DNA of 58,138 nt from an uncultured Opitutales bacterium (GCA_900548185.1 URJJ01000010.1:1-58138); one strand, 5' to 3'; shown: positions 18,470-26,083, counted from the stretch's first letter. The notes: generated from the letters alone by a model not told the origin. Made by a program: numbers and translations.

Positions 18470-19762
18470 TCAGCGCGCCGCCCTGAGGGCGTCGTCAAGC
18501 GCCTCCTTTATGTCCTCGATATTCTCAAGGCCAATCGAAAGCCGGAGAAGTTCGGGAGTGATTCCGCCCGCCCGCTGCGCTGCCTCGTCGAGCTGCGAAT
18601 GCGAAGTGCTCGCCGGATGCAGGATGAGGCTCTTTGCGTCGCCCACGTTTGCGAGGTTGCTGAAAAGCCTTATGCCGTCCACGATTTTCACAGCGGAGGC
18701 GTATCCGCCCTTCGGCCCGAAGACTACCATGCCGCCAGCCCCATCGGGGAGGTACCTGTCGGCCAAAGGCTTTGACGGGTCGCCGTCCAGCCCCGGATAG
18801 CGCACCCATGCGACATCCGGATGCCCCTTTAGAAACTTAGCCACTTCGAGCGCGTTTTCGCTGTGCTTGCGAATCCTAAGCGGAAGCGTCTCCGCGCCCT
18901 GGAGGAAAATCCAGGCGGCGTCTGGCGAGAGCGTCGGCCCCATGTTCCTCAGGCCGACGGTGCGCAGGCGCACGATGAAGGCGAGGCGGTTCATGTCCCC
19001 CAGGTCGCGGGCGAAGCGCAGGCCGTGGTAGCCCGCGTCGGGGGTGTTGTATAGGCTGAACTTAGGGTCGGACCAGTCGAACTTCCCCGAATCCACAACT
19101 ATCCCGCCGATTGCCGTGCCGTGGCCGCCAATCCACTTTGAAAGCGAGTGGACGACGATGTCGGCCCCGTGCTCTATCGGCCTCAAAAGCGGCGGCGGCG
19201 TGAAAGTCGAATCCACAATGAGCGGGAGGCCGCGGCTCTTTGCGATTTTTGAATACTCCCCGATGTCGGCGACGTCCAGGGCGGGGTTTCCCACCGACTC
19301 AACGTACAGGGCGCGGGTGCGCGGGGTTATGGCGCGCTCCACCGCGTCGAAGTCGTTCACGCCGGTAAATCTTGCCGAAACGCCGAACTGCGGAAGAATC
19401 GCGTCGAACTGCGTGTACGTGCCGCCGTACAGATTGTTTGCCGCGACCAGCTCGTCGCCCCGCCCCATGATGTTCATGACGCTGAAAGCTATCGCCGCCG
19501 TGCCGGACGACAGCGCCAGCGCCGCAGCGCCGCCTTCGAGGGCCGCGATGCGCTTTTCGAGGACGTCGTTTGTAGGGTTCATCAGCCGCGCGTATATGTT
19601 TCCGCTTTCGCGCAGGGCGAACAGGTCGGCGCCGTGTTTTGCGCTTTTGAAATTGAACGCCGTGGTCCGGTACACCGGAACTGCGCGGGCGAGAGTTGTC
19701 GGATCCGGAACCTGCCCCGCGTGCAGCGCGAGGGTCTCCGGCCTGTATTTTTTTTCTTCCAT
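18470..19762 (-). CDS. metY: O-acetylhomoserine (thiol)-lyase, PLP-dependent
   Basis: MetY makes homocysteine from O-acetylhomoserine and sulfide, and belongs to the Cys/Met-metabolism PLP enzyme family. From MEEKKYRPETLALHAG it has 430 residues, the long form typical of MetY. Signatures are TTAFNF, GNIYARLMNPTNDVLEKRIAALEGG, ALSSGTAAI, and the PLP-lysine motif VHSLSKWIGGHG. A ribosome-binding site GGAGA lies 6 bp before the ATG; the open frame extends 19 codons further but that part is not conserved. It follows cysK by 46 bp, so cysK-metY is one operon probably controlled by the operator upstream of cysK. Confidence 0.95.
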   Translation of the reverse strand: MEEKKYRPETLALHAGQVPDPTTLARAVPVYRTTAFNFKSAKHGADLFALRESGNIYARLMNPTNDVLEKRIAALEGGAAALALSSGTAAIAFSVMNIMGRGDELVAANNLYGGTYTQFDAILPQFGVSARFTGVNDFDAVERAITPRTRALYVESVGNPALDVADIGEYSKIAKSRGLPLIVDSTFTPPPLLRPIEHGADIVVHSLSKWIGGHGTAIGGIVVDSGKFDWSDPKFSLYNTPDAGYHGLRFARDLGDMNRLAFIVRLRTVGLRNMGPTLSPDAAWIFLQGAETLPLRIRKHSENALEVAKFLKGHPDVAWVRYPGLDGDPSKPLADRYLPDGAGGMVVFGPKGGYASAVKIVDGIRLFSNLANVGDAKSLILHPASTSHSQLDEAAQRAGGITPELLRLSIGLENIEDIKEALDDALRAAR

Positions 19763-19808
19763 GCGGTGTCTCCTTCTAAAATCCGGCGCGCCGGAAAAGC
19801 GTGCCGGG

Positions 19809-20729
19809 CTACCCCTCAAAAAGCCATGTGGAAAGGTAGCGCGTTCCCGTGTCGGGGATTAGGACTACGATTGTCTTTCCCTTGTTTTCTGGCAGGCGCG
19901 ATTTTTCGAGGGCGGCATGCACGGCGGCCCCCGCCGATATTCCAGCCAATATCCCCTCCCTGCGGGCGAGCTCCCTGGCCGCCTTTCCGGCGTCTTCCGC
20001 CGATACGGAAACCACCTCGTCCACCAGCGACGCGTCGTATATCTTCGGGATGAACCCGGCCCCGATGCCCTGGATTTTGTGCGGCCCCGGCTTCCCCCCG
20101 GAGAGCACGGCCGAATCGGAAGGCTCAACCGCCACTATCTCGACGCCGGGCTTGCGCGCCTTCAGGGCCTTTGCGACCCCGGTTACCGTGCCGCCCGTGC
20201 CAACGCCCGCGACAAACATGTCAACCTTGCCGTCCGTGTCGTTCCATATCTCAACCCCCGTGCCCTCCGCATGGGCGCGGACGTTCGATGGGTTTTCAAA
20301 CTGCTGGGGGATGAACGAGCCAGGGTTTGCGTCGCGCAGGCGCAGGGCCTCGTCAATCGCCCCCCTCATGCCGAGCGCCCCGGGGGTGAGGACGACCTCG
20401 GCCCCGTAGGCCTGCACAGCCTTGCGCCGCTCGACGCTCATCGTGTCGGGCATTGTGAGTATCAGGCGGTAGCCCTTCAGGGCCGCAACGAGCGCAAGCC
20501 CTATGCCGGTGTTCCCGCTTGTCGGCTCTATGATGAGCGCGCCCGGCTTCAGCGCGCCGCTTTTTTCGGCGTCCTCCACCATGGCGGCGCTGGCCCTGTC
20601 CTTGACAGAGCCGGAAGGGTTGAAAAATTCAACCTTCGCAAGGACGTCCGCGACGCCGCCGTTTATTCTGTTGAGCCTCACAAGCGGGGTGCCGCCTATG
20701 AGTTCGGCCATGTTTTCCCTGATTTTCAT
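19809..20729 (-). CDS. cysK: Cysteine synthase A (O-acetylserine sulfhydrylase)
   Basis: CysK converts O-acetylserine and sulfide to cysteine. The 306-residue protein begins MKIRENMAELIGGTPLVRL. It contains the PLP-lysine motif NPSGSVKDRAS, the substrate loop PTSGNTGIGLAL, QFENPSN and the phosphate-binding GTGGTVTGVAK. Length is normal. It is first in a two-gene unit with metY, giving both direct sulfhydrylation routes in one transcript. An inverted repeat matching that before rrf2 lies 61 bp upstream of its start. Confidence 0.96.
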   Translation of the reverse strand: MKIRENMAELIGGTPLVRLNRINGGVADVLAKVEFFNPSGSVKDRASAAMVEDAEKSGALKPGALIIEPTSGNTGIGLALVAALKGYRLILTMPDTMSVERRKAVQAYGAEVVLTPGALGMRGAIDEALRLRDANPGSFIPQQFENPSNVRAHAEGTGVEIWNDTDGKVDMFVAGVGTGGTVTGVAKALKARKPGVEIVAVEPSDSAVLSGGKPGPHKIQGIGAGFIPKIYDASLVDEVVSVSAEDAGKAARELARREGILAGISAGAAVHAALEKSRLPENKGKTIVVLIPDTGTRYLSTWLFEG

Positions 20730-20789
20730 ATCAAAATTCCCTGTCTTAAATTTCCACAATTATCGGATTTATTGCAACCGATTTTAAAT

Positions 20790-20804
20790 CTACCATACAG
20801 GTAG
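20790..20804. promoter_or_regulatory. Putative Rrf2 operator upstream of cysK-metY
   Basis: CTACCATACAGGTAG, a perfect CTACC-N5-GGTAG inverted repeat 61 bp upstream of the cysK ATG. It matches the repeat before rrf2 (16727-16741) in both half sites and spacing. A lone GTAG half site lies about 50 bp further upstream. Confidence 0.65.
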
Positions 20805-21210
20805 CCTTTACAATCCCATTCGGAAGTCAAGAAAAAATCTCAACCATTTTAGTAGATTTTTTTTAATCGGCTCCTTCCCGACGGAAAAGCCCCTCCCCTC
20901 CGGCAGGCGCAGCGCGGGGCGCGCCCGGCCGAAATGGCCCAAGGGGAGACAGCCGCCATACCGGGACCTACTCCGCCCGACGTCGAAGTTCCGATGATGG
21001 AGGCGGGCAACTAGGCCGACAAAATCAGCCGATGCTCCAAGTCCTCCCACGTCGAGTGGAAGGCGTGCGTGCTAGCTGGCGACTAGTAGATTTACCCCTC
21101 CGGAGGTTATCCGCAACGAGCGTTACCGGCATTTACAAAATGACCGTCCGCGAGGCCCCCCCGCGAATAAATGGAACCGCTTTTAAACTGCAAATGCCTT
21201 GCAGTGGACA
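20805..21210. other. Intergenic region with GC-rich patch, no assigned gene
   Basis: About 400 bp upstream of cysK. Positions 20880-21080 are much more GC-rich than the AT-rich sequence on either side. The patch holds an 80-codon open frame on the minus strand, but it shows no known motif and neighbouring frames are equally open over short runs. I see no RNA family that I can name here. Confidence 0.4.
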
Positions 21211-21390
21211 TCAGTTCAAAGAGGGATCGATTGCCGGGCAGACATTGTCCCCAAATGAGCAAATTTCAAAGTGGCCAATCAGCATATCGGAGACAAACTC
21301 TTCAAAGAAAACCCCGACCTCCGTAGCCGTCCTCCCATAGAAATCCATCGTTTCGGTGTCCAAAAACAGAGCAACCTTTACAAGTTCCAT
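21211..21390 (-). CDS. Possible small acidic protein, 59 residues
   Basis: An ATG at 21388-21390 opens a 59-codon frame ending TGA at 21211-21213. The product begins MELVKVALFLDTETMDFYGR and ends NVCPAIDPSLN. Its composition is protein-like: acidic, with a hydrophobic core, few arginines and no low complexity, unlike the chance frames in this window. The frame stays open about nine codons before the ATG, but no other start occurs there. It lies 155 bp downstream of the toxin-antitoxin pair on the same strand in the same AT-rich island. I do not recognise the family. It may also be a fragment of a decayed gene. Confidence 0.4.
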   Translation of the reverse strand: MELVKVALFLDTETMDFYGRTATEVGVFFEEFVSDMLIGHFEICSFGDNVCPAIDPSLN

Positions 21391-21545
21391 GATCGGCTGG
21401 GGTTGGCTAAAAACTACTCCCGTCCATCACCCAATATCAAGCTTTTCTCCTCAAACCTTGCGACGCGATACATCAAAATTCGTGCCGTTTGTCGGCGGCA
21501 TAGCAAAACCGTAAAAAAAACCCTTTCAACAACGAGCTTTCTTTG

Positions 21546-22013
21546 TCACATCACCTTTTGGTTTCCTCTTTTATCAATCGCCATCGGAAGCTTGGCCAAA
21601 ACGGATTTTGTTACGGACTTGCTTTGATGTATCGCATTTAAAATACGGTTTACAATTTTTTGTTCAATCGGTTTCCGTTGGGCTTTAAATTGTCTGGCCG
21701 TTGTGAATAAATCCTCCATTGTTCTTTGGGGAATCAAGTTGCAATTTACATAACTTGTATGGTCAAGCTCTTCGTATTCCTCTTTTTTGATTTCTACATA
21801 AGTATTGTCAGCGGCGCGAGGCGTCAGACTTTTCAAAGTATTTAAATTCGAAGAAATTGCAGCAAAGAAAATCATTTTTTCGCTTTTATCGCCGCCAACG
21901 ATAACAAGAAAATGTTCCTTTACCGTTTTCATTTCACGCGCCTGCAAAATAAAAACATCGCCGTATTTCAGACTTTTGGAGAAAGTCTGAATGTCCTTTA
22001 AATTAGGCCGCAT
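21546..22013 (-). CDS. Probable toxin partner of the Panacea-domain antitoxin
   Basis: A 155-residue protein whose ATG overlaps the end of the Panacea-domain gene by 16 bp, the layout of a toxin-antitoxin operon. The N-terminal half (YGDVFILQ...HFLVIVGGD...MIFFAAISSNL) is beta-rich, then TYVEIKKEEYEELDHTSYVNCNLIP. This resembles a small SH3-like barrel of the PemK/MazF kind, but I see no decisive motif. The C-terminal part is helical and lysine-rich. Composition is clearly more AT-rich than the flanking genes, suggesting transfer. Assignment as toxin rests mainly on gene order. It could be another effector neutralised by Panacea. Confidence 0.6.
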   Translation of the reverse strand: MRPNLKDIQTFSKSLKYGDVFILQAREMKTVKEHFLVIVGGDKSEKMIFFAAISSNLNTLKSLTPRAADNTYVEIKKEEYEELDHTSYVNCNLIPQRTMEDLFTTARQFKAQRKPIEQKIVNRILNAIHQSKSVTKSVLAKLPMAIDKRGNQKVM

Positions 22014-22567
22014 TCAATCCATTCTTCTTTTGCGTCGCGTTCGGACTTCGGCAATTCCGGATAATATTCTTTAGATTCTTCGGAATCGGAAAGCATATCC
22101 GCAAGATTCATTTCCACTGATTTTGTTTCCTTTGAATCAATCAGTGTTTCAAACTTTTTCCATTCCGGATATTGATGCGTAAGGTCTTCCAATTTCTTCA
22201 TGGAAAAACCTCCAAAGTTTCTTTCCACAAATTTAATGGCTTCCATTTCACTTTCGGAAAAATCGGAAATATTGCCTTTGCCCTTGGCTAAAATCTTGTC
22301 CGTGTTCGGCATTATAATATGCGCTTTTGCCCATCGTGAGCCTTTGCCACCGCAAATTTGCGTCAGCAAATCGTAAGTATTGTTGGCTACCGGCCCGTGC
22401 TGTTTTGCAAAATAAACGTCTCCGGTAATCGTCCGCGAAAAATTCCTAAGATGGTAGCGGTCGGCAAAAAATACGAGTTTCAAAAGAGCCAATTTATCCA
22501 TCTTATGCCCCTTTTGCGAGGAAACAAACCAATGGATAAGTTTTTCTGTGACTTCTTGATTAAACAT
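21998..22567 (-). CDS. Panacea-domain (SocA-like/DUF4065) antitoxin
   Basis: A 189-residue protein with the Panacea domain: KMDKLALLKLVFFADRYHLRNFSRTITGDVYFAKQHGPVANNTYDLL holds the family hallmarks KLLYFADRYHL-like helix, the G-D-Y/F turn and the HGPV motif. This all-helical domain occurs in SocA, GepA and many toxin-antitoxin systems, where it neutralises unrelated toxins. A charged C-terminal tail (about 140-189, NLADMLSDSEESKEY) may hold the toxin-specific part. The ATG at 22565-22567 is the first gene of the pair, and the partner gene overlaps its stop by 16 bp. The AT-rich composition marks the locus as a probable mobile island. Confidence 0.85.
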   Translation of the reverse strand: MFNQEVTEKLIHWFVSSQKGHKMDKLALLKLVFFADRYHLRNFSRTITGDVYFAKQHGPVANNTYDLLTQICGGKGSRWAKAHIIMPNTDKILAKGKGNISDFSESEMEAIKFVERNFGGFSMKKLEDLTHQYPEWKKFETLIDSKETKSVEMNLADMLSDSEESKEYYPELPKSERDAKEEWIECGLI

Positions 22568-23168
22568 TTTTCATCTTTTTGCTTTTATTTCGGAAAAATT
22601 TTAAACAGTTATTTTTTGTGCGTATGAAAAATAGGCAAGCGTAAAATTTGTCTATATACTTTTTGGCTTTTTTAGACGTTTTTTCAATCCTTTGTTTTTG
22701 TTATTGATTCAGAATATTCAAAATCAAATTTGCCAATCCGCCGCTTCCATGCCTTATACCCGTCGTAGATTTGAAAAAGTGGCGGGAAAGCCCAATGCTA
22801 TTGGGCCCGGCAGAACATAGCGGGCTTGTGCCCGCGAATCCGAATCTTTGCAACTATTCGCGAAGCGGTAATTTCGATGCCATTTTTGCGCGGCAAGTTC
22901 TCTGCCGCTTGACAATTCATCCTATGGCCTTTGGTTCGATATTATCAAAAAAAAATCCGTAATCATCAGCAAACTAACGATGCAAAAGGATATTATGCCA
23001 AACCAAGACCCGAATATACCTGCGAACGTCTTGCAGAGCCTTTTTTATCCCCTTGCAGGAAAGATACAGAACAAGGGTTGCATATAAAAAAGATCAAACA
23101 TTTGGCACACTATATCAAACCTTTTGGCAAGATACAATGCGGCCCGCTAAAATCCGCCTGCGCGGGGC
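22568..23168. other. AT-rich intergenic region with hairpin chain
   Basis: About 600 bp between the toxin-antitoxin pair and the porin terminator. It should contain the promoter of the Panacea gene (22570-22720, AT-rich). No gene is recognised. The notable structure is the hairpin series at 22790-22908. Confidence 0.5.
22790..22908. repeat. Chain of five consecutive short hairpins
   Basis: Inverted repeats follow each other almost without gaps: GCCCAAT/ATTGGGC (22790-22806), GCGGGC/GCCCGC (22820-22835), CGAAT/ATTCG (22841-22860), CGAA/TTCG (22861-22876) and GCGGCA/TGCCGC (22890-22908). The architecture resembles the palindromic repeats at the end of the window, but the sequence differs. It may be a structured RNA or an intergenic mosaic element. 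No T-run follows the last stem. Confidence 0.55.
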
Positions 23169-23197
23169 GCAAAAAAAAGCGCGGCCGAAAGGGCCGC
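23169..23197 (-). terminator. Terminator of the porin gene
   Basis: Read on the minus strand: GCGCGGCC, loop CTTTC, GGCCGCGC, then eight T (23176 down to 23169). It lies 25 bp after the porin stop codon. Confidence 0.92.
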
Positions 23198-23221
23198 GCA
23201 GAGAAAGCCAATATTTTGCAA

Positions 23222-24091
23222 TTAGAAGCCGAGGGAGACAGAAGCCCCGTACCAGAGGAGCTGCTCGTCATTGCCCCAGGCGTCGTCGTTATTCATCGCC
23301 CAGCGGATGCCGACGGCTGCGCGGCAGATGCTGTTGACCTTCCAGACGAGGTCGGCCGTGACGCCGCCGTAGCTGTAGCTGTTGGTGCTGCGGGAAATCA
23401 CGCCGCCAGACTTCGAGCGGTCGGAGGAGGTCCAGCCGTAGAACACAGAAGTGTCAACCGACAGGAAATCCTTGTCTTCGCCGAACATCCACTTTGTGAC
23501 CGGGACGGAGGAGAACACGGCGAGCTCGACGGTGTTGGCCATCCTGTCGAAGTCGTAGTAATAGTAGACGCTGGGGGTTATGGAAAGGTCGGCGAGAACC
23601 GAGGAAACCCTGCCGAGAAGCTCGGTCGAGTCGTAGTTCAGCCCGGCCTTGAGCTCGTTGGTGGCTGCGAAACCGCCGTTTTTAACGTCGTTATACCAGT
23701 AGTAGGTGTAGCCGGCGTCAATCGTGAAGGCGGCGATGGAGTACGTCGCGCCGATGTTGATGTCGGTTTCGTTGAAATCGGAATTCTTGAGCGGGGAGTT
23801 GTTCCAGACGCTGGTGTAGACGCCCCAGTTTTCGCCCATGGCGTAGGAGACGGCGACTTCCGGCTGGAAGGAGTCGGAAGCCTCCTTCTTTCCGCGGAAG
23901 ACGTATTCGCTTTCAAAGCCGAACGAGACGGAGGCGGAGAGCCTGTCCATCGAAGGCTGGGTCACGCCCGTGAAGTAGGGGCTGACGGGGTTTGCCGGGG
24001 CCGCTTCAGCCGCAGCTTCCGCCGCATATGACGCGGAGCAGAGAGCCGCCGCAAAGCCCGCAATTATCGTAGTCTTTAGCATGTTATTCAT
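23222..24091 (-). CDS. TorF-like putative outer-membrane porin
   Basis: A 289-residue secreted beta-barrel protein. An N-terminal signal peptide (MNNMLKTTIIAGFAAALCSASYA, cleaved after the AxA-like SYA) is followed by an Ala/Glu-rich spacer, then alternating aromatic/polar strands. It ends in a C-terminal phenylalanine (ASVSLGF), the usual barrel-assembly signal. The start of the barrel, SVSFGFESEYVFRGKKEA, matches the Gcw_chp/TorF porin family. It lies 110 bp after amtB, with a terminator between them. A role in letting ammonium or small nitrogen compounds across the outer membrane is suggested by position only. Confidence 0.88.
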   Translation of the reverse strand: MNNMLKTTIIAGFAAALCSASYAAEAAAEAAPANPVSPYFTGVTQPSMDRLSASVSFGFESEYVFRGKKEASDSFQPEVAVSYAMGENWGVYTSVWNNSPLKNSDFNETDINIGATYSIAAFTIDAGYTYYWYNDVKNGGFAATNELKAGLNYDSTELLGRVSSVLADLSITPSVYYYYDFDRMANTVELAVFSSVPVTKWMFGEDKDFLSVDTSVFYGWTSSDRSKSGGVISRSTNSYSYGGVTADLVWKVNSICRAAVGIRWAMNNDDAWGNDEQLLWYGASVSLGF

Positions 24092-24132
24092 AGTTTGTCC
24101 TTGTTTGTAGGGATTGTGTTGTTAAATCCATT

Positions 24133-24177
24133 AAAAAGGCCCGCCGAAGTCAATCAAAATCGCCTGTCCGGCGGGCC
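24133..24177 (-). terminator. Terminator or attenuator between amtB and porin
   Basis: Minus-strand hairpin GGCCCGCCG (24177-24169) with CGGCGGGCC (24146-24138), then five T (24137-24133). The loop is long (22 nt). The porin gene starts 42 bp downstream without an evident sigma-54 promoter of its own, so partial read-through is possible. Confidence 0.8.
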
Positions 24178-24200
24178 CTGAAGCCCCCATTTAAAAAGGG

Positions 24201-25532
24201 CTATTCGCTTGAGAATATCTGGAATCCGCCGTAGGCTTCCATGCCGTGTTCGCTGATGTCCATGCCGCGGATTTCATCGCCTTCCGAGACCCTCAGGCCG
24301 ACAGTCTTCTTCAGGGCGTAAAACACAGCCCCCGAAAATGCGCACGACGCAATCCCGACAGCCGCCATGCCCACAATCTGCGGCGCCAGTGTGTGGGCGG
24401 GCGAGAATATGCCCACCGCGAGGGTTCCCCACAGCCCGCAGACTAGGTGAACCGAAAGAGCGCCCACGGGGTCGTCGATGCGGAGCCTGTCGAAAAAGTA
24501 CACGGAAAACACCACTATCACCCCGGCCACAGCCCCTATGAGGCAGGCAGACGCTATGCTTACGCAGTCGGCTCCGGCCGTAATCCCAACGAGGCCCGCG
24601 AGGCACCCGTTAAGAATCATGGAAAGGTCGGGCTTGCCCTGCACTATCCACGAGGTCAGCATCGCGGCGGTCAGCCCGAACGCGGCGGCAAGGGCGGTCG
24701 TGACAAAGACGTAGGCCACCATCACGGGATCGGCAGAAAAGACCGACGCACCGTTGAAGCCGAACCATCCGAACCACAGCAGGAATACGCCGAGGGTCGC
24801 GAGGGCCATGTTGCTTCCCATCATGGCGTGCGTCCTGCCGTTTACGTACTTTCCGATGCGCGGCCCGACGATTACAGCGCCCATCAGGGCCGCCCACCCG
24901 CCAACCGAATGCACGAACGTCGAACCCGCCAGGTCGTAGAAGCCAAGCTCCTTGAGCCAGCCGCCGCCCCATCCCCACGAGCCTATCACGGTGTAGCCGA
25001 AGGCCGCGTAAATGAAGCCGAATATTAGGTAGGCGGAAAACTTGGTTCTTCCCGCCACCGCGCCGGAAACTATTGTGACGCACGTGGCGGCAAACATGGC
25101 CTGGAAGATGAAATCAGTCCAGTACGAATAGAGTCCGCCGTTATACCCGATGGCGCCCGCAGCGCCCTCCGGCGAGGCCACGCCGAAAGACGGCATGGCG
25201 AGGACTCCCGGTATCAGCCAGTCCCCGCCGGGATACATGAGGCTGAAGCCTATTGCGACATACGTAACGAGGCCAATGGCCACGGTGACGATGTTCTTCG
25301 TCAGTATGTTCACGCTGTTTTTTGCGCGCGTCAGCCCCGTTTCGACGAGGGCGAACCCCGGGTGCATCGCAAACACCAGTATGGCGCCGAGCAGAATCCA
25401 GAGGTTGTTTACAACAAACATCTCTTCCGACACCGCAGGCGCGGGCGCGGCGGCCTCCGCAGCGGCTTCCTGCGCGAGGGCCAAACCCGGCGCGGCAAAA
25501 GACATCAAAAATAAAACGGTCTTTCCAAACAT
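24201..25532 (-). CDS. amtB: Ammonium transporter
   Basis: AmtB is the trimeric inner-membrane ammonium channel. The 443-residue protein has a cleavable signal peptide (MFGKTVLFLMSFAAPGLALAQ), as in E. coli AmtB, and eleven hydrophobic helices. The pore residues are visible: the DLAGSTFVHSVGGWAAL helix with the first pore histidine and the conserved Asp, and VHLVCGLWGTLAVG with the second. It lies 12 bp after glnB, the classical glnK-amtB pair, in which the P-II protein plugs the channel under nitrogen excess. Transcription should start at the sigma-54 promoter upstream of glnB. Confidence 0.96.
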   Translation of the reverse strand: MFGKTVLFLMSFAAPGLALAQEAAAEAAAPAPAVSEEMFVVNNLWILLGAILVFAMHPGFALVETGLTRAKNSVNILTKNIVTVAIGLVTYVAIGFSLMYPGGDWLIPGVLAMPSFGVASPEGAAGAIGYNGGLYSYWTDFIFQAMFAATCVTIVSGAVAGRTKFSAYLIFGFIYAAFGYTVIGSWGWGGGWLKELGFYDLAGSTFVHSVGGWAALMGAVIVGPRIGKYVNGRTHAMMGSNMALATLGVFLLWFGWFGFNGASVFSADPVMVAYVFVTTALAAAFGLTAAMLTSWIVQGKPDLSMILNGCLAGLVGITAGADCVSIASACLIGAVAGVIVVFSVYFFDRLRIDDPVGALSVHLVCGLWGTLAVGIFSPAHTLAPQIVGMAAVGIASCAFSGAVFYALKKTVGLRVSEGDEIRGMDISEHGMEAYGGFQIFSSE

Positions 25533-25544
25533 AAAACAGACTTT

Positions 25545-25886
25545 CTAACCTATCGCTTCCCTTCCCGTCTCCTCGGTGCGGATGCGGATGCATCCCGCGA
25601 GGTCGAGAATGAATATTTTCCCGTCGCCGATGCTCCCCGTCTGGGCGCCCTTCATTATGGCTTCGACGGTCGTGTCGAGGTATTCGTCGTTGACCCCGAT
25701 TTCAAGGCGCATCTTCTTTAAAAGATGCACCTCTATTTCGTTGCCCCGGTAGTTTTCGGTGTAGCCCCGCTGCCGTCCGCAGCCCAGCGCGTTTGTGACG
25801 GACATTTTGAAGATTTCCCTCTTAAAGAGTTCCCTCTTCACCGCGCCGAGCTGTTCGGGCTTTATGTATGCTATTATCAACTTCAT
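25545..25886 (-). CDS. glnB: P-II family nitrogen regulatory protein (GlnB/GlnK)
   Basis: A 113-residue P-II signal protein that senses 2-oxoglutarate and ATP/ADP and controls AmtB. It begins MKLIIAYIKPEQLGAVKREL. The T-loop reads GCGRQRGYTENYRGNEIEVHLLKK, and the C-terminal signature GSIGDGKIFILDLAGCIRIRTEETG is intact. Position 51, the tyrosine uridylylated in enterobacterial GlnB/GlnK, is isoleucine here; the nearest tyrosine is Y46. Regulation by uridylylation at Y51 is therefore excluded. The open frame is 28 codons longer, but the inner ATG has an AAGGA site and fits the family start exactly. First gene of glnB-amtB. Confidence 0.95.
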   Translation of the reverse strand: MKLIIAYIKPEQLGAVKRELFKREIFKMSVTNALGCGRQRGYTENYRGNEIEVHLLKKMRLEIGVNDEYLDTTVEAIMKGAQTGSIGDGKIFILDLAGCIRIRTEETGREAIG

Positions 25887-25926
25887 TGCATTGTCCTTCT
25901 TTGAACTGGAAGATGCCCCTATGTAA

Positions 25927-25942
25927 AGCACGCGCCATGCCA
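25927..25942 (-). promoter_or_regulatory. Sigma-54 (-24/-12) promoter of glnB-amtB
   Basis: Minus-strand TGGCATG-GCGC-GTGCT with the invariant GG-N10-GC spacing of sigma-54 promoters (consensus TGGCACG-N4-TTGCW). The predicted start of transcription is about 30 bp before the glnB ATG. The -12 element reads GTGCT, as in the two other promoters of this type in the window. Confidence 0.8.
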
Positions 25943-26027
25943 GCAAAAGCGCAGGGGGAATCAAATCCATAACAACGTAATATTCATACTCTTAAAATAA
26001 CAGCCAAAATCCGCCCCAAAATGCGCG

Positions 26028-26041
26028 GCACAAATTTGTGC
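26028..26041. promoter_or_regulatory. Putative enhancer-binding site upstream of glnB
   Basis: Perfect palindrome GCACAAATTTGTGC, centred about 92 bp upstream of the -24 element of glnB. Its core ACAAATTTGT is shared with the two palindromes between gltB and glnN, and GCAC-N6-GTGC resembles NtrC sites. Inference: binding site of the GAF-AAA+-Fis activator. Confidence 0.65.
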
Positions 26042-26071
26042 ATCCTCCTCCCGCACCCGAGCCCCAAAAAA

Positions 26072-26083
26072 TACAAAATTGTA
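26072..26083. promoter_or_regulatory. Second, degenerate palindrome upstream of glnB
   Basis: TACAA-AA-TTGTA, 43 bp (about four helical turns) centre-to-centre from the perfect palindrome. It may be a second half of a tandem enhancer, but the match to the shared core is only partial. Confidence 0.35.

Noticed and set aside
17980..18498. 172-codon minus-strand frame next to metY
   Set aside because: Three overlapping frames here are similarly open; the protein is Gly/Arg-rich with no motif and ends inside the metY region.
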